Shown one piece after another: positions 1 through 12,127 of a stretch of DNA of 64,000 nucleotides. The stretch comes from Plantago major (Eukaryota; Streptophyta; Magnoliopsida; Lamiales; Plantaginaceae). Below the pieces are notes generated by a model. It was not told the DNA's origin. It worked only from the letters and a program-made list of their open reading frames with translations, and did not search any database. Location of the stretch: assembly GCA_026545765.1 (NCBI GenBank), contig JAIFAC010000138.1:102683-166682 (forward strand), read 5' to 3'. The translations under genes were made by a program, and so were the position numbers. Positions within the stretch are counted from its first letter, which is position 1; each line of letters starts with the position of its first letter.

Positions 1-486
1 GTCTGTCTTTTAAACTCAAATTTAATTATAAATTACTCATAAATAATACTCCACAACAAAATTATTATAATACAAAAATATATTGAGTATGTACAGTAAT
101 AACTTAAAAGTAAGGAAATTCTCCTAATTTCCACTATGTATTTATTTAAAAGTGGTAGAGAATAATTGGATTACCTTAATATGGTAAGCGTAAGGGTGTA
201 AAAGTGGAAGAGAATAATCGGGAGATTGTTTGTGTTGGTAGCATAATTTGAGTGTCATCCAATCGAAAACCTAGTTAGGAAGAATAAAGTAGCCAAAAAT
301 CTCATTACCTTCACTATTAGTACGGAGCAATTAAAAAAAATCCAGGCCTATCCAGTACACGTGGATATGACACAATAAAGAATTTCCGGTTAAAAAAAAT
401 TGTGGTTCGACGAAAATCACTCCCCTAAAAAGGGTCACAAATTATAATTTTATCCATTTTTATTCCACCACTCTCCCACAAAATAG
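1..486. other. Upstream spacer of the sorbitol dehydrogenase gene
   Basis: AT-rich DNA without a convincing reading frame or recognisable repeat. It precedes the TATA-like box of the sorbitol dehydrogenase gene and probably carries its distal promoter. I see no element ends in it. Confidence 0.5.
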
Positions 487-640
487 TATATAAGCACAAC
501 TGAGATTAAGTTGTTCAACACACAAACATACATTCATACATCTATATATCATCTCTCTCTGTGTATTATCTCTCTATCTAACTATCTTCCGTTCAATCTT
601 TTCATCAAAACAAAAAAGAGTAATCTATCAACAAACAAGA
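487..640 (+). promoter_or_regulatory. Core promoter and 5' UTR of the sorbitol dehydrogenase gene
   Basis: A TATATAA box lies at 487-493, about 150 bp before the start codon. It is followed by a CT-rich stretch at 550-600, typical of plant 5' untranslated leaders, and an A-rich stretch just before the ATG at 641. Transcription would start near 515-525 by the usual TATA spacing, which is inference. Confidence 0.6.
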
Positions 641-2302
641 ATGGGTAAAGGAGGTATGTCTTACGAAAACAACAATGTCAAGGTTAAAAGTGCTGATCAA
701 GAAGAGAACATGGCTGCTTGGCTTCTTGGCGTTAATAGCATCAAGATTCAACCTTTCAATCTGCCTGCTGTTGGTAATAATTCATTTCTCCATATAATCT
801 ACCTACTTTTTTCTTCTTTTTGTTCTTCTTTTCTGTTGAATATGTCTGCATCATTTATTGATTGATTTGTTCATCTGTTTTCAGGGACTCATGAAGCAAG
901 AATCAGAGTTAAAGCTGTTGGTATTTGTGGAAGCGATGTTCACTACCTTAAGGTAAAATTATACCAAATCGATAAAAAATATGTTATGGGAATCAAATCC
1001 CTTTCTTTCTAGCTGGCTATTGTATTTGATTTTGCCAATTATTGGATTCTTGTTAACTCGTTGTTCCTTTTTATTAAAGATAAGGAAAGAACAAATTCAG
1101 TTTTCGTGATTTGATGCTAATTTTCAATTTTTTTTGCCTAAATGTTTGGGAATTGATATTAAAAGAGCCCGGAATGGCAAAATAATACAGTCGGAGTCGG
1201 ATCGGAGTGTTTGGTTACAAACTGTAATTGAGTTTTTGTGTAAAAAAACAATTCCAGTTTGTGTATCCAAAGACTCCGACTGTGTCTCAAAAACAAGAAA
1301 GTACTAATACATTGTATATATTCTGCAAAAGTGTGTTGTGTTGTGTTGAATTGAAGTAATTAACGGAAGATGGTTGTTGTTTGGTTGCAGACAATGAAAT
1401 GTGCAGATTTCGAAGTGAAGGAACCAATGGTGATTGGGCACGAATGTGCGGGTATAGTCGAGGAAGTTGGGAGTGAGGTGAAGCATCTAGTTCCAGGCGA
1501 TCGTGTTGCGGTGGAGCCGGGTATCAGTTGCTGGAGATGCAACCTTTGCAAGGAAGGCAATTACAATCTGTGCCCTGATATGAAGTTTTTCGCTACCCCG
1601 CCTCACCACGGTTCCCTTGCAAACCAGATTGTTCACCCAGCTGATTTGTGCTTCAAACTCCCTGAAACTGTCAGCTTGGAGGAGGGTGCCATGTGTGAGC
1701 CCTTGAGCGTCGGACTTCATGCTTGTCGCCGTGCTAATGTTGGCCCCGAATCAAACGTACTCATTATCGGTGCAGGCCCAATCGGTCTCGTCTCTATGCT
1801 CGCTGCTCGTGCTTTTGGATCCCCTAAAATTGTGCTCGTTGACGTTGATGATCGACGTCTGGCCGTAGCAAGGGAGCTTGGAGCGGATGCGACTGTTAAA
1901 GTTTCGATCAATGCCAATGATACAGCTGATGAGATACAGCAAATTAAGAAGGCAATGTGTGGTGCTCCGATCCACGTTAGCTTCGACTGTGCAGGGTTCA
2001 ACAAAACAATGTCGACAGCTCTTGGTGCAACGGCTGCGGGTGGGAAAGTTTGCCTTGTCGGAATGGGGCACAGCGACATGACAGTGCCTCTTGCTCCAGC
2101 TGCTGCAAGGGAAGTCGATGTGGTTGGTATATTCCGGTACAAAAACACATGGCCGTTGTGCATTGAGTTTTTGAGAAGTGGAAAGATAGATGTGAAGCCA
2201 TTGATCACACACAGATTCGGGTTTTCGCAGCAAGAGGTTGAAGATGCATTCGAAACTAGTGCTCGTGGTGGTAATGCTATTAAGGTCATGTTTAATCTGT
2301 AG
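641..2302 (+). CDS. SDH: NAD-dependent sorbitol (L-iditol) dehydrogenase, three exons
   Basis: A zinc-dependent medium-chain dehydrogenase that oxidises sorbitol and related polyols to ketoses with NAD, probably cytosolic. Exons are 641-773, 885-952 and 1391-2302. Both introns are GT-AG and the frame is kept across both joins, giving 370 residues, close to the plant family length of about 365. Visible residues: catalytic zinc ligands Cys59, His84 and Glu85 (GHE motif), the usual nearby Glu in MCEPLSVG (about residue 170), four structural-zinc cysteines at about 114, 117, 120 and 128, a GAGPIG Rossmann loop at about 194-199, and Asp218 after the second beta strand, the residue expected for NAD rather than NADP. 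The start MGKGGMS matches the plant family. The closely related L-idonate dehydrogenase, used in tartaric acid synthesis, is an alternative because the two differ by few residues. No frame break is seen. Confidence 0.95.
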
Positions 2303-4912
2303 AAATTATTAATAACATAAACAAGAACAAGAACAACAAGTATATTATTGGATTGATGGAGATTTATTAGAGATCATTTGATAGTGGCAATAAGTTGTGC
2401 AGATTAGGCTGCTCATGCTGCTGCTGTTATAACTAGTTTATAATTTCTTCAATTTAAATCTGCAGATTGTGCAGATTTTTATTTTTATTTTTTATTTTTG
2501 TTTCTTGTATGTTTTGGAAGCCTATTTATTCAAAGAGATTAATTTTCGTTACTTGAATGTCTCTATATACCTCAACATCCTCCTCTTTCTTTTTTTCTCT
2601 TTTTTCGTTAGTATTCATTTCAAGATGCGCCTCATTAGTCATCATCTCTAGATACCTCAACATCACACAAACAAACTCGCATTAATTCTCTGTGCGACCC
2701 TTCTGCTCAAATTCAATATAAATTACTAGGTCATTTCGAAGAGTAGCATTCAACCATGAATTACATGTTGGTGAAGTCAAACTTCATTTCTGAAATTACA
2801 TTGATAATGATTTCGTGGAAATATAACAAACCTTTTCATCATTTAATGGGTCACCAATCGCCATTATTTCAGGTCCAATCCAAATCTCTTTTAAAAAAAC
2901 ATGTAATTCAATTATCACATGCATATAGATAATTTACGAACTTACTGACTTCCCTTTCTTTAAAAATTTCATTTCTTCCTCGGAAAAATTAAGTCGTTTT
3001 ATTTGAAAACGGATTTTATTTCAAAACCCATTATTCACCATTTAATAATTCGATTACGTTTAAGGCTACTAAAAATCTTGTTTTTTACACTTCACTTAAT
3101 CGAACTATTTTCAATAAAATCCATTTGCTTCGAATCGATTTTGATTATTCAAGAGGATAAAGAAAGTTTAATTATCGATATACCTCTACGCTTCCAACTT
3201 ATTATATAAAATCGAGCTGATATTCAATTTGATTTAATAAAATTACATGCGAACATAATTTTAGGTGAGCAAATTTTTACCACCTTCGTGTTTAATCTAA
3301 AATTATAATTTTGATCATATGAATTTCAGATACAAAATTATCCGAAAATCTTTGAAATTATTGCATCCATAGTTACATTGCCATTGTTGATAACTTTGGC
3401 ATCGATTTTGAGTTTATATGACTTGTCCATTAAAATTTAGTTTATATATATTGTTTATAATCTGTGTAATAATTATCTTAATGAAATGCATGTTTCCTTA
3501 TAAGATCGATATTTCATGAGTGAAATTTATAATCCCATATTTTTCATCTCATGCGTAGAATAATTATTTTTGGCGATTGAAATCGACATCGCATATGTTT
3601 ATCATCCCATCTAAACATAAATTTTCCTACATTTTAAACATAAAAACAGAAAGATGAAACGCCAAAGTCAAATGTTTTGAGCTGTGGTTTTAGGTCAGGT
3701 AGGACACAAATAAAAACACAAACTTTTAATTATATAAATGTTGTTTTTATAATATATAAAGTAAAAAAAAATCACATATATGTAATTAACGATGCATATT
3801 TTGTATCCAAAACACATATATACTCCGCCTATATTCTGTCAAAATTTACACATATTTAATATGCTAGAATATTTTTTCAAAAAATAATGAAGAAAAAACG
3901 TTCTTGAACCGACAACTCTAAATTATCATCGTTATTCTTGTAAGCAACGCTAACCAATTTTTTTTAATTATTAGTATTGTTTTGTTTAATCATTCTTATA
4001 AAAAAGTTGGTTATACTATTAAACAAACAAAATTAATTTGGATGTAAATACGTAGTATACGCCAAAAAATAAAAGTATAAAAGGTCTAATGAAAGAAACG
4101 AGAGAAAAGAAATAAATATTACAAGTGTACAAAATGAAAAGAAAGAGTGCAAAACTAAAACCATGGAAAAAAAAAAAAGGAAGGTGGAAACGAGAAACGA
4201 AAAATGAAAAGAAAGAGTGCAAAACTAGGAAAATATAAAAGAAGAAATGTAAGGTGGTAAGTTCGATTATCGATGTGAATCGATTGGTGTTCTTGGATTG
4301 GGATTGCATTTAATAATTGATGGTAAGTTTGTATAAAATTAGACATTTCACGAGAAAGAAGATAATCCAAAAGAATACCTCGTAGGGTATTTGAAATTCG
4401 ATTATTCATGACAAATTTGAGGGCTTGAGCGGCTAGAAATTGATTATTCCAAATAATCCATTTTTCTACCGACAAAAAGAACTAACCTGGATTATCGGCG
4501 ATTCTATTAAAACCCCCCAAAAACCCCTCAAACCAAACCAAAGGGTATAAGTTGTGATTTTTTTGAAAAATATGAGGCTCCATGCCAAGCATAAAAATGG
4601 GTCTCAAACAATTATACAACAAAGATTTAAAATATAATTTGATATATAATAAAATACGTATATGCCAAAATAAAATTCAAATACAATATTGAGATTATCC
4701 TTCAAATTAAACATTACAAAAAGAAAATCACTTGAAAAGTGCAACTCTTCTAGCGCTCTTTAAAGCAGAATATCGATCAAACTCTTCATATTTAATTATT
4801 CAGAAAGTCCAACTTGGTGAAATAAAGCATTTTTCACTTCACAAGTTCCAACTGGCCAAAGAATGATTTGAAAGGCGGAGTGAACAGAGAAAGGAAAATC
4901 GTAAGGACTAGG
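2303..4912. other. AT-rich spacer after the sorbitol dehydrogenase gene
   Basis: The first 150-200 bp should hold the 3' UTR (AT-rich, several polyadenylation-like AATAA words). The rest has only short reading frames with no recognisable protein. A 106-codon minus-strand frame at 4155-4475 is half low-complexity Phe/Ser/Leu and I do not call it a gene. Decayed transposon sequence is likely but I cannot assign a family. Confidence 0.5.
4131..4230. repeat. Short direct repeat in purine-rich DNA
   Basis: A block of about 24 bp containing gaaaagaaagagtgcaaaac occurs twice, near 4134 and 4205, 71 bp apart, in an A/G-rich tract. It looks like a local tandem duplication. Confidence 0.6.
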
Positions 4913-5650
4913 TGTTGGGGAATTGGTTGCAAGAGGCAACTAAGTGTGGTTGCAAGAGGCAACCAAGAGAGAGCCAAAATGCCAAAATTGTTATGTGTTA
5001 TAATGTGTTAAGTGGGTAACTTTGAGCAATTAATTATCTAAGTTCCACCACTGATTCTCATGTTCTTTAGCTCATGGCGGGATGGGCAAGCTTCAGAATT
5101 ATATAAGATACGGGAGGTAACCAATTCTAGGTGTGAATGATAAATTGGCTTAAAGTGAGCTAGTTGAGACTTGCTTTTTGCAATTGTCCCACAATGGAAA
5201 CATATGGAAGGAAAGAGTAGTATAAAGGTATGCTTGTGTTTACTCATGGTCACAAGTGTGTGTTATGGTTATGGCAAACCTCCTAAGCGAGATGGGTGCA
5301 AATATGGCTCGCGGGTTTATCTTTTTCCCACAATTTTTCACTAAACAAACCTTTTGGCCTTCCAGAAATTTTCCAGATTGTTCTACTTAAATGTGAAGAG
5401 GTAACCTCCCCACTAATAGGCTGCATTACTCTGAGCTTAAATGTTGTAGCATCAATTTGGCTACTAATGGTGAGAGTCATACGCTTTTTCTACAATATAT
5501 ATACCCCTCCCGCACTTGACAAACATACACCAGAAATTCTTCTTCTCTTCTCTTCTCTGTTTTCTTTTTGCACTTTAGATATTCGAGTGTTCTTCACCAC
5601 AGAAGTTCGACAGCTTCACCGAAGCTTCCAAAGAGTTGCTTAGATCGACG
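4913..5650 (+). repeat. Copia-1 5' LTR (shared part)
   Basis: Begins TGTTGGGG and matches 10661-11385 closely along its length, including the paired motif gttgcaagaggcaac near the start and a TATA-like ctacaatatatataccc near 5490, about 100 bp before a CTTCTTCTCTTC leader. After about 5650 the two copies stop matching because the 3' copy is truncated. The true LTR may extend further, perhaps to a CCAACA near 5886. Confidence 0.85.
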
Positions 5651-5951
5651 TTGTACCTTGGGAGCTAATTGTCCGAGGAAGGCCTAAAGCTTACTAAAGG
5701 CGGACAAATTTAGCTTAAGGGGAAGTGGTCTCACATCGACTCGCCCGTGATTAAATCCGAACTGTGTTTTGTTTTTTGTTCAGGTAAACAAGTTTCAGTA
5801 GTGTTAATGATTTTTATTCTCGCATCGTTGTCATATATATTTCATACTAACCTTTGTTGCAGCTAAACTGATAATCGGAACCAACAATCTTAAGCTAAAT
5901 TTTTTGTTTTATTATTCGGTTACTAACTTTCTCTGTTTTTGTGTAGTAACA
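5651..5951 (+). other. Copia-1 leader or distal LTR
   Basis: Sequence between the shared LTR part and the first Gag codon. It may be the rest of the 5' LTR plus the untranslated leader. The piece at about 5668-5755 reappears inverted at 17093-17179. No clear primer-binding site is visible. Confidence 0.4.
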
Positions 5952-7420
5952 ATGACTATTGATGGAAACTCAACCAAGATCGCCCTTAAACGCTCCTCCT
6001 ACCGGTCGAGACCGTGATTCAAGTGCCTTTCAGCCCGCCAAATGCCTCCACGCCCCATCCAGCTTTCAGCTTGATAAACCGTAAAAGTTTAAGGAGGAAA
6101 TAATTTTAAATGGAAAGAAAAATGCTTTTTACCCATCGCTCCCAACTTGTCCGATTTATCAATGAGGACAAACCTGAGGTGGATCCGGCTGATCCTAATA
6201 CCAAGAAAACGTGCAAAGTGTGGGAATCCAAAGGATTGAGATAAATGCCACATTATACTTCTGAGTCTTGATGATTCCTTGTATCAAATTTTTTATGAGA
6301 AAAAGAATGCAAAAGAACTTTGGGAATCACTACTCAAGAAGTATACTGTGGAAGATGCTGGCTCTAAGAAATTTGTTGCTGCACGTTTCCATGATTATAG
6401 GATGGTGGATGCCAAACCTGTGCTTGAGCAAGCTGAAGAGCTTCAAAGGATCTATCATGACTTGGCCGCTGAGGGCATGGCGATCAATGTCCCCTACAAG
6501 TCGCATTGATGATAGAGAAGCTTCCTCCTTCTTGGGATGATTTCAAGCACTACCTGAAACATAAGAAGAAGGAAATGACACTTGAAGACTTGATCCTAAA
6601 GCTGAGGATTGAAAGTGATGTGAGAAAGGCTGCCAAGAAGCCATTTGCTAATGTTTCTAAGGCTAATGTTGTTGAGGCTGAAAGCTCTCGAGGAGCTAAG
6701 AGAAGGTGTAATGACCCCAAGACTTCTGCTCCAAACCAGAAGTGGGTTGGGGATTGCTTTGTATGTGGTAGGCAAGGCCACAAGGCTAAAGATTGTAACG
6801 ATCGTGCTAATAACAGTCATAATAACAATCGTAACAATAACAACAATAACAACAACAGAAACCAAAGGAACAATAGGAATGGTAATAATAACCGTAATGC
6901 TAATGGTAATAATAACATAAGAGGTGGTCAAGCTAATGTAGCTGAGGCCGGTAGTTTGGGTATTACCCAAGGAACGGAGGAAATGCATATAAGTGCTGTT
7001 GTTTCCGAAGTGAACTTTGTTGGGGGAAACTCCATGGATTGGTGGGTGGACACTGGGGCCACTCGACACATTTGTGCTAACAAATGGATGTTCAAGACTT
7101 ATCAACCTCTAACTAATGAGGTGTGCTACATGGGAAACTCTGCTGTGGCAAAGGTTGCTGGAAAGGGTACTGTGTCTCTTAAGCTAACATCTAGGAAGGA
7201 GCTGACTCTGACTGAAGTACTCCATGTGCCTGAGATCCGCAAGAATCTGATCTCTGGATCTATGCTGAACAAGAAGGGTTTCCGTCAGTGCTTTGAGGCT
7301 GACAAATTTATCCTTACCAAGGATGGCTCCTACATAGGACAAGGTTACTTTTGTGATAATTTGTTTAAGATGGTTGCTACCATAATTCTGCATCGAGCCT
7401 TATGGCGCAAATGTAACTGA
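5952..7420 (+). pseudogene. Copia-1 gag and protease region, frameshifted
   Basis: Gag starts at the ATG at 5952, but a stop at 6015 and frame changes near 6240 and 6500 break it. The longest intact part is 6506-7420 (304 codons). It shows the copia Gag fold followed by a CX2CX4HX4C zinc knuckle (CFVCGRQGHKAKDC, about 6756-6797) that would bind the genomic RNA. An unusual asparagine-rich tract follows at about 6805-6930. The aspartic protease active site is D-T-G in WWVDTGATRHIC near 7045, with conserved copia protease flanks after it. The next domain follows after a frame change near 7415. Confidence 0.85.
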
Positions 7421-8069
7421 GGCTTCCACTAGCTCAGATGGAAAGAATGTTGCCCAAGAGGCTAATGAGTATGTTAAATTTGCTTACTTGCATGATTCTT
7501 TTAATTTATGGCATGGTAGACTAGGTCATGTGAATCGTAAAAGTTTACAAAAATTAATATCACTTGACCTACTACCCAAATTTAACATTGATAAACAATA
7601 CAAGTGTGAGACTTGTGTTGAAGCGAAGTTAGCAAAAGCATCCTTCCGTTCTATTGAGAGAAGCTCGGAGCCATTGGATTTGGTACGTACTGATGTTTAT
7701 GACTTAAAGTATGTCCAATCGCGAGGTGGTAAAAGTTACTTCATCACTTTTATCGATGACTGCACAAGATATTGTTATGTTTACTTAATGAGAAGTAAAG
7801 ACGAAGCAATTGACATGTTTGTACATTATAAGAATGAAGTTGAAAATCAACTTGGTAAGAAGATTAAAATGTTGAGGAGCGATAGAGGTGGAGAGTATGA
7901 GTCTCCATTTGCTCAGTTATGCGCTGAAAATGGAATCATTCATCAAACAACTGCTCCTTACTCCCCTCAACAAAACAGAATTGTTGAGAGGAAGAATAGG
8001 ACACTCAAAGAGATGATGAATTCATTATTGTCGTTCAGGGCACCCCAAAATTTGTGGGGGAAGCTTTGA
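7421..8069 (+). pseudogene. Copia-1 integrase region
   Basis: A GAG-pre-integrase zinc-binding segment (WHGRLGH then CETC, about 7505-7620) is followed by the integrase catalytic core. Acidic residues of the D-D-E triad are visible in RTDVYD, LRSDRGGEY and VERKNRT. The family normally has His-Thr-Asp at the first position and here Arg precedes Thr-Asp. The frame ends at 8069 at a small deletion, and the C-terminal part continues in another frame from 8054. The enzyme inserts element cDNA into host DNA. This copy is disrupted. Confidence 0.85.
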
Positions 8070-9480
8070 TTTTCAAATTACATCCTAAAAAGTTATCGCA
8101 TGAAAAGCTAGACAAAACACCTTATGAATTATGGAAAGGTCATGCACCTTCTTATAAATTTCTTAAAGTGTGGGGGTGTCTAGCAAAGGTTCCTATTCCT
8201 CCTCCCAAAAGGATTCGGATTGGACCTAAAACGATAGATTGCGTGTTTATTGGTGGATATGCTCAAGATAGTAGTGCATATAGATTTCTGATTCACAAAT
8301 CAGATAATTCTGAGATGCATATTAATACTATTATTGAAGCAAGAGATGCTTCTTTCTTTGAGGGGTTTTTTCCCTACATTGATCGGTCTACTATTATTGA
8401 CTCGAAGATCAATAAAGAAGCGACTAATGTGGGGGAGGCGAATCCTCAAAAGGAAGTAGAAGAACCTAGACGTAGCAAGAGGGCTAGGACAACAAAAACT
8501 TTTGGTCCGGATTTTCTAACCTACATGGTAGATAAGGATCCGATCTCCTACAAAGAGGCTATCTCATCAGCAGATTCTGATCTTTGGAAAGAGGCGATTG
8601 ATAGTGAGATGAATTCGATTCTGCAGAATCATACATGGGAACTTGTGGATCTTCCACCTGGTTCTAAACCACTAGATCATAAGTGGATCTTCAAGAGGAA
8701 GATGAAACCAGATGGTTCCGTAGATAAATACAAAGCAAGACTTGTAGTTAAGGGATACAAGCAAACAGAGGGTGTTGACTACTTTGACACGTATGCTCAT
8801 GTATCTAGAAAGACATCCATTAGATTAGTCATTGCTTTTGCAGCATTGTTTAATCTTGAGATTCATCAGATGGATGTAAAAACAGCTTTCCTCAAAGGAG
8901 AACTTGAGGAAGAAATCTACATGGAACAACCCGAAGGGTATGTGGTTCCCGGGAAAGAAAAACAAGTGTGTAGACCTGTTAAATCTTTGTATGGATTAAA
9001 ACAAGCTCCTAAACAATGCCAGAGAAATTTGATAGTGTTATGCTTTCAAATGGGTTTAGGATAAATCAATGTGACAAGTGTGTCTACGTAAAGGGAGATG
9101 ACAAAGATTATGTCATAGTGTGCTTATACGTGGATGAAATAATAATCATTGGCAACAATGATAACATCATAACTACTAAGAGAATGTTGTCACAGAATTT
9201 TGATATGAAGGACATGGGTCTAGTCGATGTCATACTTGGAATGAAAATTTCCGAAACGGATGTGGGATACTCACTTTCTCAATGTCATTATGTTGAAAAG
9301 GTTCTTGAGAAATTTGACAAAGACAGTAATGAGATTGTCAGAACTCCTGTGGAAGTGGTGTCAAAGCTCTGCAAGAATAGGGGAGAAAGTGTGGGGCAAC
9401 TTGAGTATTCTAGGATTATAGGCAGTCTAATGTACCTCATGGATCAGATTAGACCGTATATCGCTAACTCAAAGGAATAA
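8054..9480 (+). pseudogene. Copia-1 integrase C-terminus and reverse transcriptase, frameshifted, YVDE active site
   Basis: Two frames, 8054-9064 and 9016-9480, together cover the end of integrase, a basic linker (RRSKRARTTK) and the RVT_2 reverse transcriptase. RT landmarks are WKEAIDSEM, HKWIFKRKMKPDGS, KARLVVKGY, the first catalytic Asp in HQMDVKTAFLKG, and LYGLKQAPKQ. A frame change near 9015 separates the fingers from the active-site motif. That motif reads LYVDEIIIIG, near 9130, where the family has YVDD, so one catalytic Asp is Glu. This would be expected to cripple polymerase activity. Confidence 0.88.
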
Positions 9481-10072
9481 GTTAGCCCGATATACGAGTA
9501 ACCCAAATCATGAACATTGGAAAGCAGTAGTTAGAGTCCTTAGATATCTAAGGGGCACGGCTAACTACGGGCTGCATTTTACGAGATATCAAGTTGTGCT
9601 TGAAGGGTATTGTGATGCGAATTGGATTACGGGTTCCTCGACAGTGAAATCCACGAGTGGGTATATTTTCACAATCGGTGGAGCAGCGATTTCTTGGAAA
9701 TCTTGCAAACAAACCTGCATTACACGATCAACTATGGAATCAATTCATAGTGTCGATCTTGCAGCAGAAGAGGCCGATTGGTTGCGGAGTTTCTTGGAAG
9801 ACACTCCTATGTGGACAAAACCTATGCCTCCAATTAGCTTGAATTGTGACAGTATGTCTACTATTGGACGAGCAAGGAATAATGTGTATAATGGGAAGTC
9901 TCCACATATTCGTAGGAGACATAAATCCGTGAAGAAACTGTTAAAAACGGGGGTTATAGCTTTGGAGTTTGTAAGATCCAAAGATAATATTGCGGACCCA
10001 TTAACTAAAGGTCTTACTAGAGACCGCGTGGAGGAATCATCGAGGGGAATGGGGTTAAAGCCCATTAAATGA
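9481..10072 (+). pseudogene. Copia-1 RNase H region
   Basis: The C-terminal RNase H of copia Pol degrades the RNA of RNA-DNA hybrids. Recognisable parts are GYCDANW (first Asp), KSTSGYIFT, the Glu-containing [15 protein letters not shown] (Asp), [13 protein letters not shown] and ADPLTKGL, ending GMGLKP before the stop at 10070-10072. A stop at 9478-9480 separates it from the RT part. The family usually has the Glu in STMEAEF, so the Glu is kept but its surroundings have changed. Confidence 0.88.
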
Positions 10073-10660
10073 TTACCACCCATGATGGCAACCCTACCTG
10101 AATTGTAAACCCCAATTTGCAGGTTCAAAGGGGCAACCGAATTGTGGGTGGATCGACCAAAGCACTCGGAAAATAGAGTTCCCTACCTATTCCTATGATG
10201 AAAGAGTGATAGACCTCTACAGTGGAGGATAAGCGAAAGCTTTTAATGATCCTTATACGTTAAGTTGATAACGTGGGGTATGACATGATACTTCTAATGA
10301 GAGATCACCTATGTCGAACGTGAAGGGGCCGCTTCTATGAGATGATAGTCAGGGCTAAATCTCTAGAGCGCTCGTGAAAGTTTCAAGGCGCCCAGTACAA
10401 AACGGACAACAACGAAAGGACCTATGTGGTGTAGAGGAAATCGTTGTGTGTATATCATTATCTTGTTACACACAAAAGCCGAAAAGTTCAAGGCATCGCG
10501 TCCATTTGTTGGCAAGTGTATCCGATGGTATTTCAATAGGGAAGGTTCAACGCTAACAACCACCTTTCCCGATGCAATATTTTTCTCGAAGAACTCTCGA
10601 ACTTGCATTGATAGGATGCATTTGCATTTACCAGCCAATTGTCTCATTCACGTGGGAGAT
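10073..10660 (+). other. Copia-1 untranslated region between pol and the 3' LTR
   Basis: About 590 bp without a long plus-strand frame. It ends in cgtgggagat directly before the 3' LTR, a typical copia polypurine tract used to prime plus-strand DNA synthesis. Confidence 0.7.
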
Positions 10661-11385
10661 TGTTGGGGAATTGGTTGCAAGAGGCAACTAAGTGTGGTTG
10701 CAAGAGGCAACCAAGAGAAAGCCAAAATTGTTATGTGTTATAATGTGTTAAGTGGGTAACGTTGAGCAATTAATTATATAAGTTCCACCACTTGGTTTTG
10801 CGTGTTATTTAGCTCTGCTAAGTGGGATGCAAGCTTCAGAACGGTATAAGATACGGAGGTAACCAATTCTAGGTGTGAATGATAAATCGCTTAAAGTGAG
10901 CTAGTTCAGATTGCTTGTAATTGTCCCACAATGGAAACATATGGAAGGAAAGAGTAGTATAAAGGTATGTTTGTGTTTACTCATGGTCACAAGTGTGTGT
11001 TGTGGTTATGGCAAACCTCCTAAGCGAGATGGGTGCAAATATGGCTCGCGGGTTTATCTTTTTACCACAATTTTTCACTAAACAAACCTTTTGGCCTTCC
11101 AGAAATTTTCCAGATTGTTCCACTTAAATGTGAAGAGGTAACCTCCCCACTAACAGGCTACATTACTCTGAGCATAATGTTGCAAAGATCAATTGCTAAT
11201 GGTGAGAGTCACATACGTTTTTTCTACAGCTATATATACCTCTCCCTCACTTGACAAACATACACCAGAAATTCTTCTTCTCTTCTCTTCTCTGTTTTCT
11301 TTCTGCACTTTAGATATTCGAGTATTCTTCACCACAGAAGTTCGACAGAGCTTCTGCTGCTGAGCTTCCAGTAGTTGCTGAGATT
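10661..11385 (+). repeat. Copia-1 3' LTR, truncated
   Basis: Starts TGTTGGGGAATTGG right after the polypurine tract and follows the 5' LTR to about 11385, with scattered substitutions and small indels. The distal part is missing. Sirevirus-like LTR sequence begins by about 11386-11392. The number of differences between the two LTRs suggests an old insertion, but I did not count them. Confidence 0.85.
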
Positions 11386-12127
11386 GGATAAAGTATCTGG
11401 AGATGTGAGAGTCTCTTGAAAAGGACATGTAATGCTTCAGAAAATGTGCATAGTTCCGTTGGCACTGCATGACAAAAATAGTACAATGCATTTAATGCGC
11501 AGACATAACCATCTGAACAAAAGAGGAAATCTCTGAAAAGAGACAACGTCTTCTGCAGTACTATTTACAGATATCAATAGTTTGAATTTCATTGAGCCTA
11601 ACGGATACTATTCAAACGACATGATTTTCAACTATAAATATCAACACTTAGAATGCTTGAAAACACACCTTGAACTGACACACTGAAAATACCAAGAACA
11701 CAGAACTGAATATCTTAAGCTTCTCTGATAATACAACTAGTGGTATCTTTCTCTCAAGCATACAAGCCTTCAAATTTAATTACTCTTTAGCTTACAATAT
11801 GTATTAAGCTCTCAATTCTAAGTAGCACGAAAGTTCTAAGTGTCCGATCCTTAACAAGCCTTGCTATCTCGTGAAGGAGTCAATCAAAAGATCAAGTATT
11901 TGAGTTTCATTCTCCAGAATATTTAACATAGACTTGGGTCAGTAAAGAACATATCACCACACATTGTGAACTGTGTTAAGTGACTCTTGTTCAAGAAGGA
12001 AGTATTACATAACTGTGGAAGTTATTAATCTACCAATCTGACAAACTCTTCTTAACCAACACCATACATGGCTGGGAGTCGGGAAACACTTGGTTGGGAA
12101 CCTAGTGTAAAAGGGAATCAAGAGATA
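11386..12127 (+). repeat. Sirevirus-like LTR fragment, plus orientation
   Basis: Matches the middle of the complete LTR at 40332-42019 in the same orientation: the GAGCCTAACGGATACTATTC block, the TATA-like CTATAAATATCAACACTTAG near 11632, and the region with CTAAGTGTCC. Its first ~900 bp and its last ~300 bp are missing. It abuts the inverted LTR that begins at 12128. Confidence 0.8.

Larger units (their letters stand above)
4913..11385 (+). mobile_element. Copia-1: Ty1/copia LTR retrotransposon with two LTRs, decayed
   Basis: The direct terminal repeats both begin TGTTGGGGAATTGG, at 4913 and 10661, and share about 725 bp. Between them the gene order is gag, protease, integrase, reverse transcriptase, RNase H, which defines Ty1/copia rather than Ty3/gypsy. 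Gag and pol read in one direction but are split by several frameshifts and early stops, so the copy is not autonomous. The 3' LTR is cut off at about 11385 where unrelated Sirevirus-like LTR sequence starts. I could not find a good initiator-Met primer-binding site after the 5' LTR, so its inner edge is unresolved. No target duplication can be tested because the right end is missing. Confidence 0.9.

Noticed and set aside
1717-2289. 190-codon minus-strand open frame
   Set aside because: It lies antisense to the conserved third exon of sorbitol dehydrogenase and has no recognisable features. It is a codon-bias shadow.
5870-5950. Primer-binding site for Copia-1
   Set aside because: I looked for TGGTATCAGAGC after the 5' LTR. 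Only weak matches (near 5725 and 5870) exist, so none is called.
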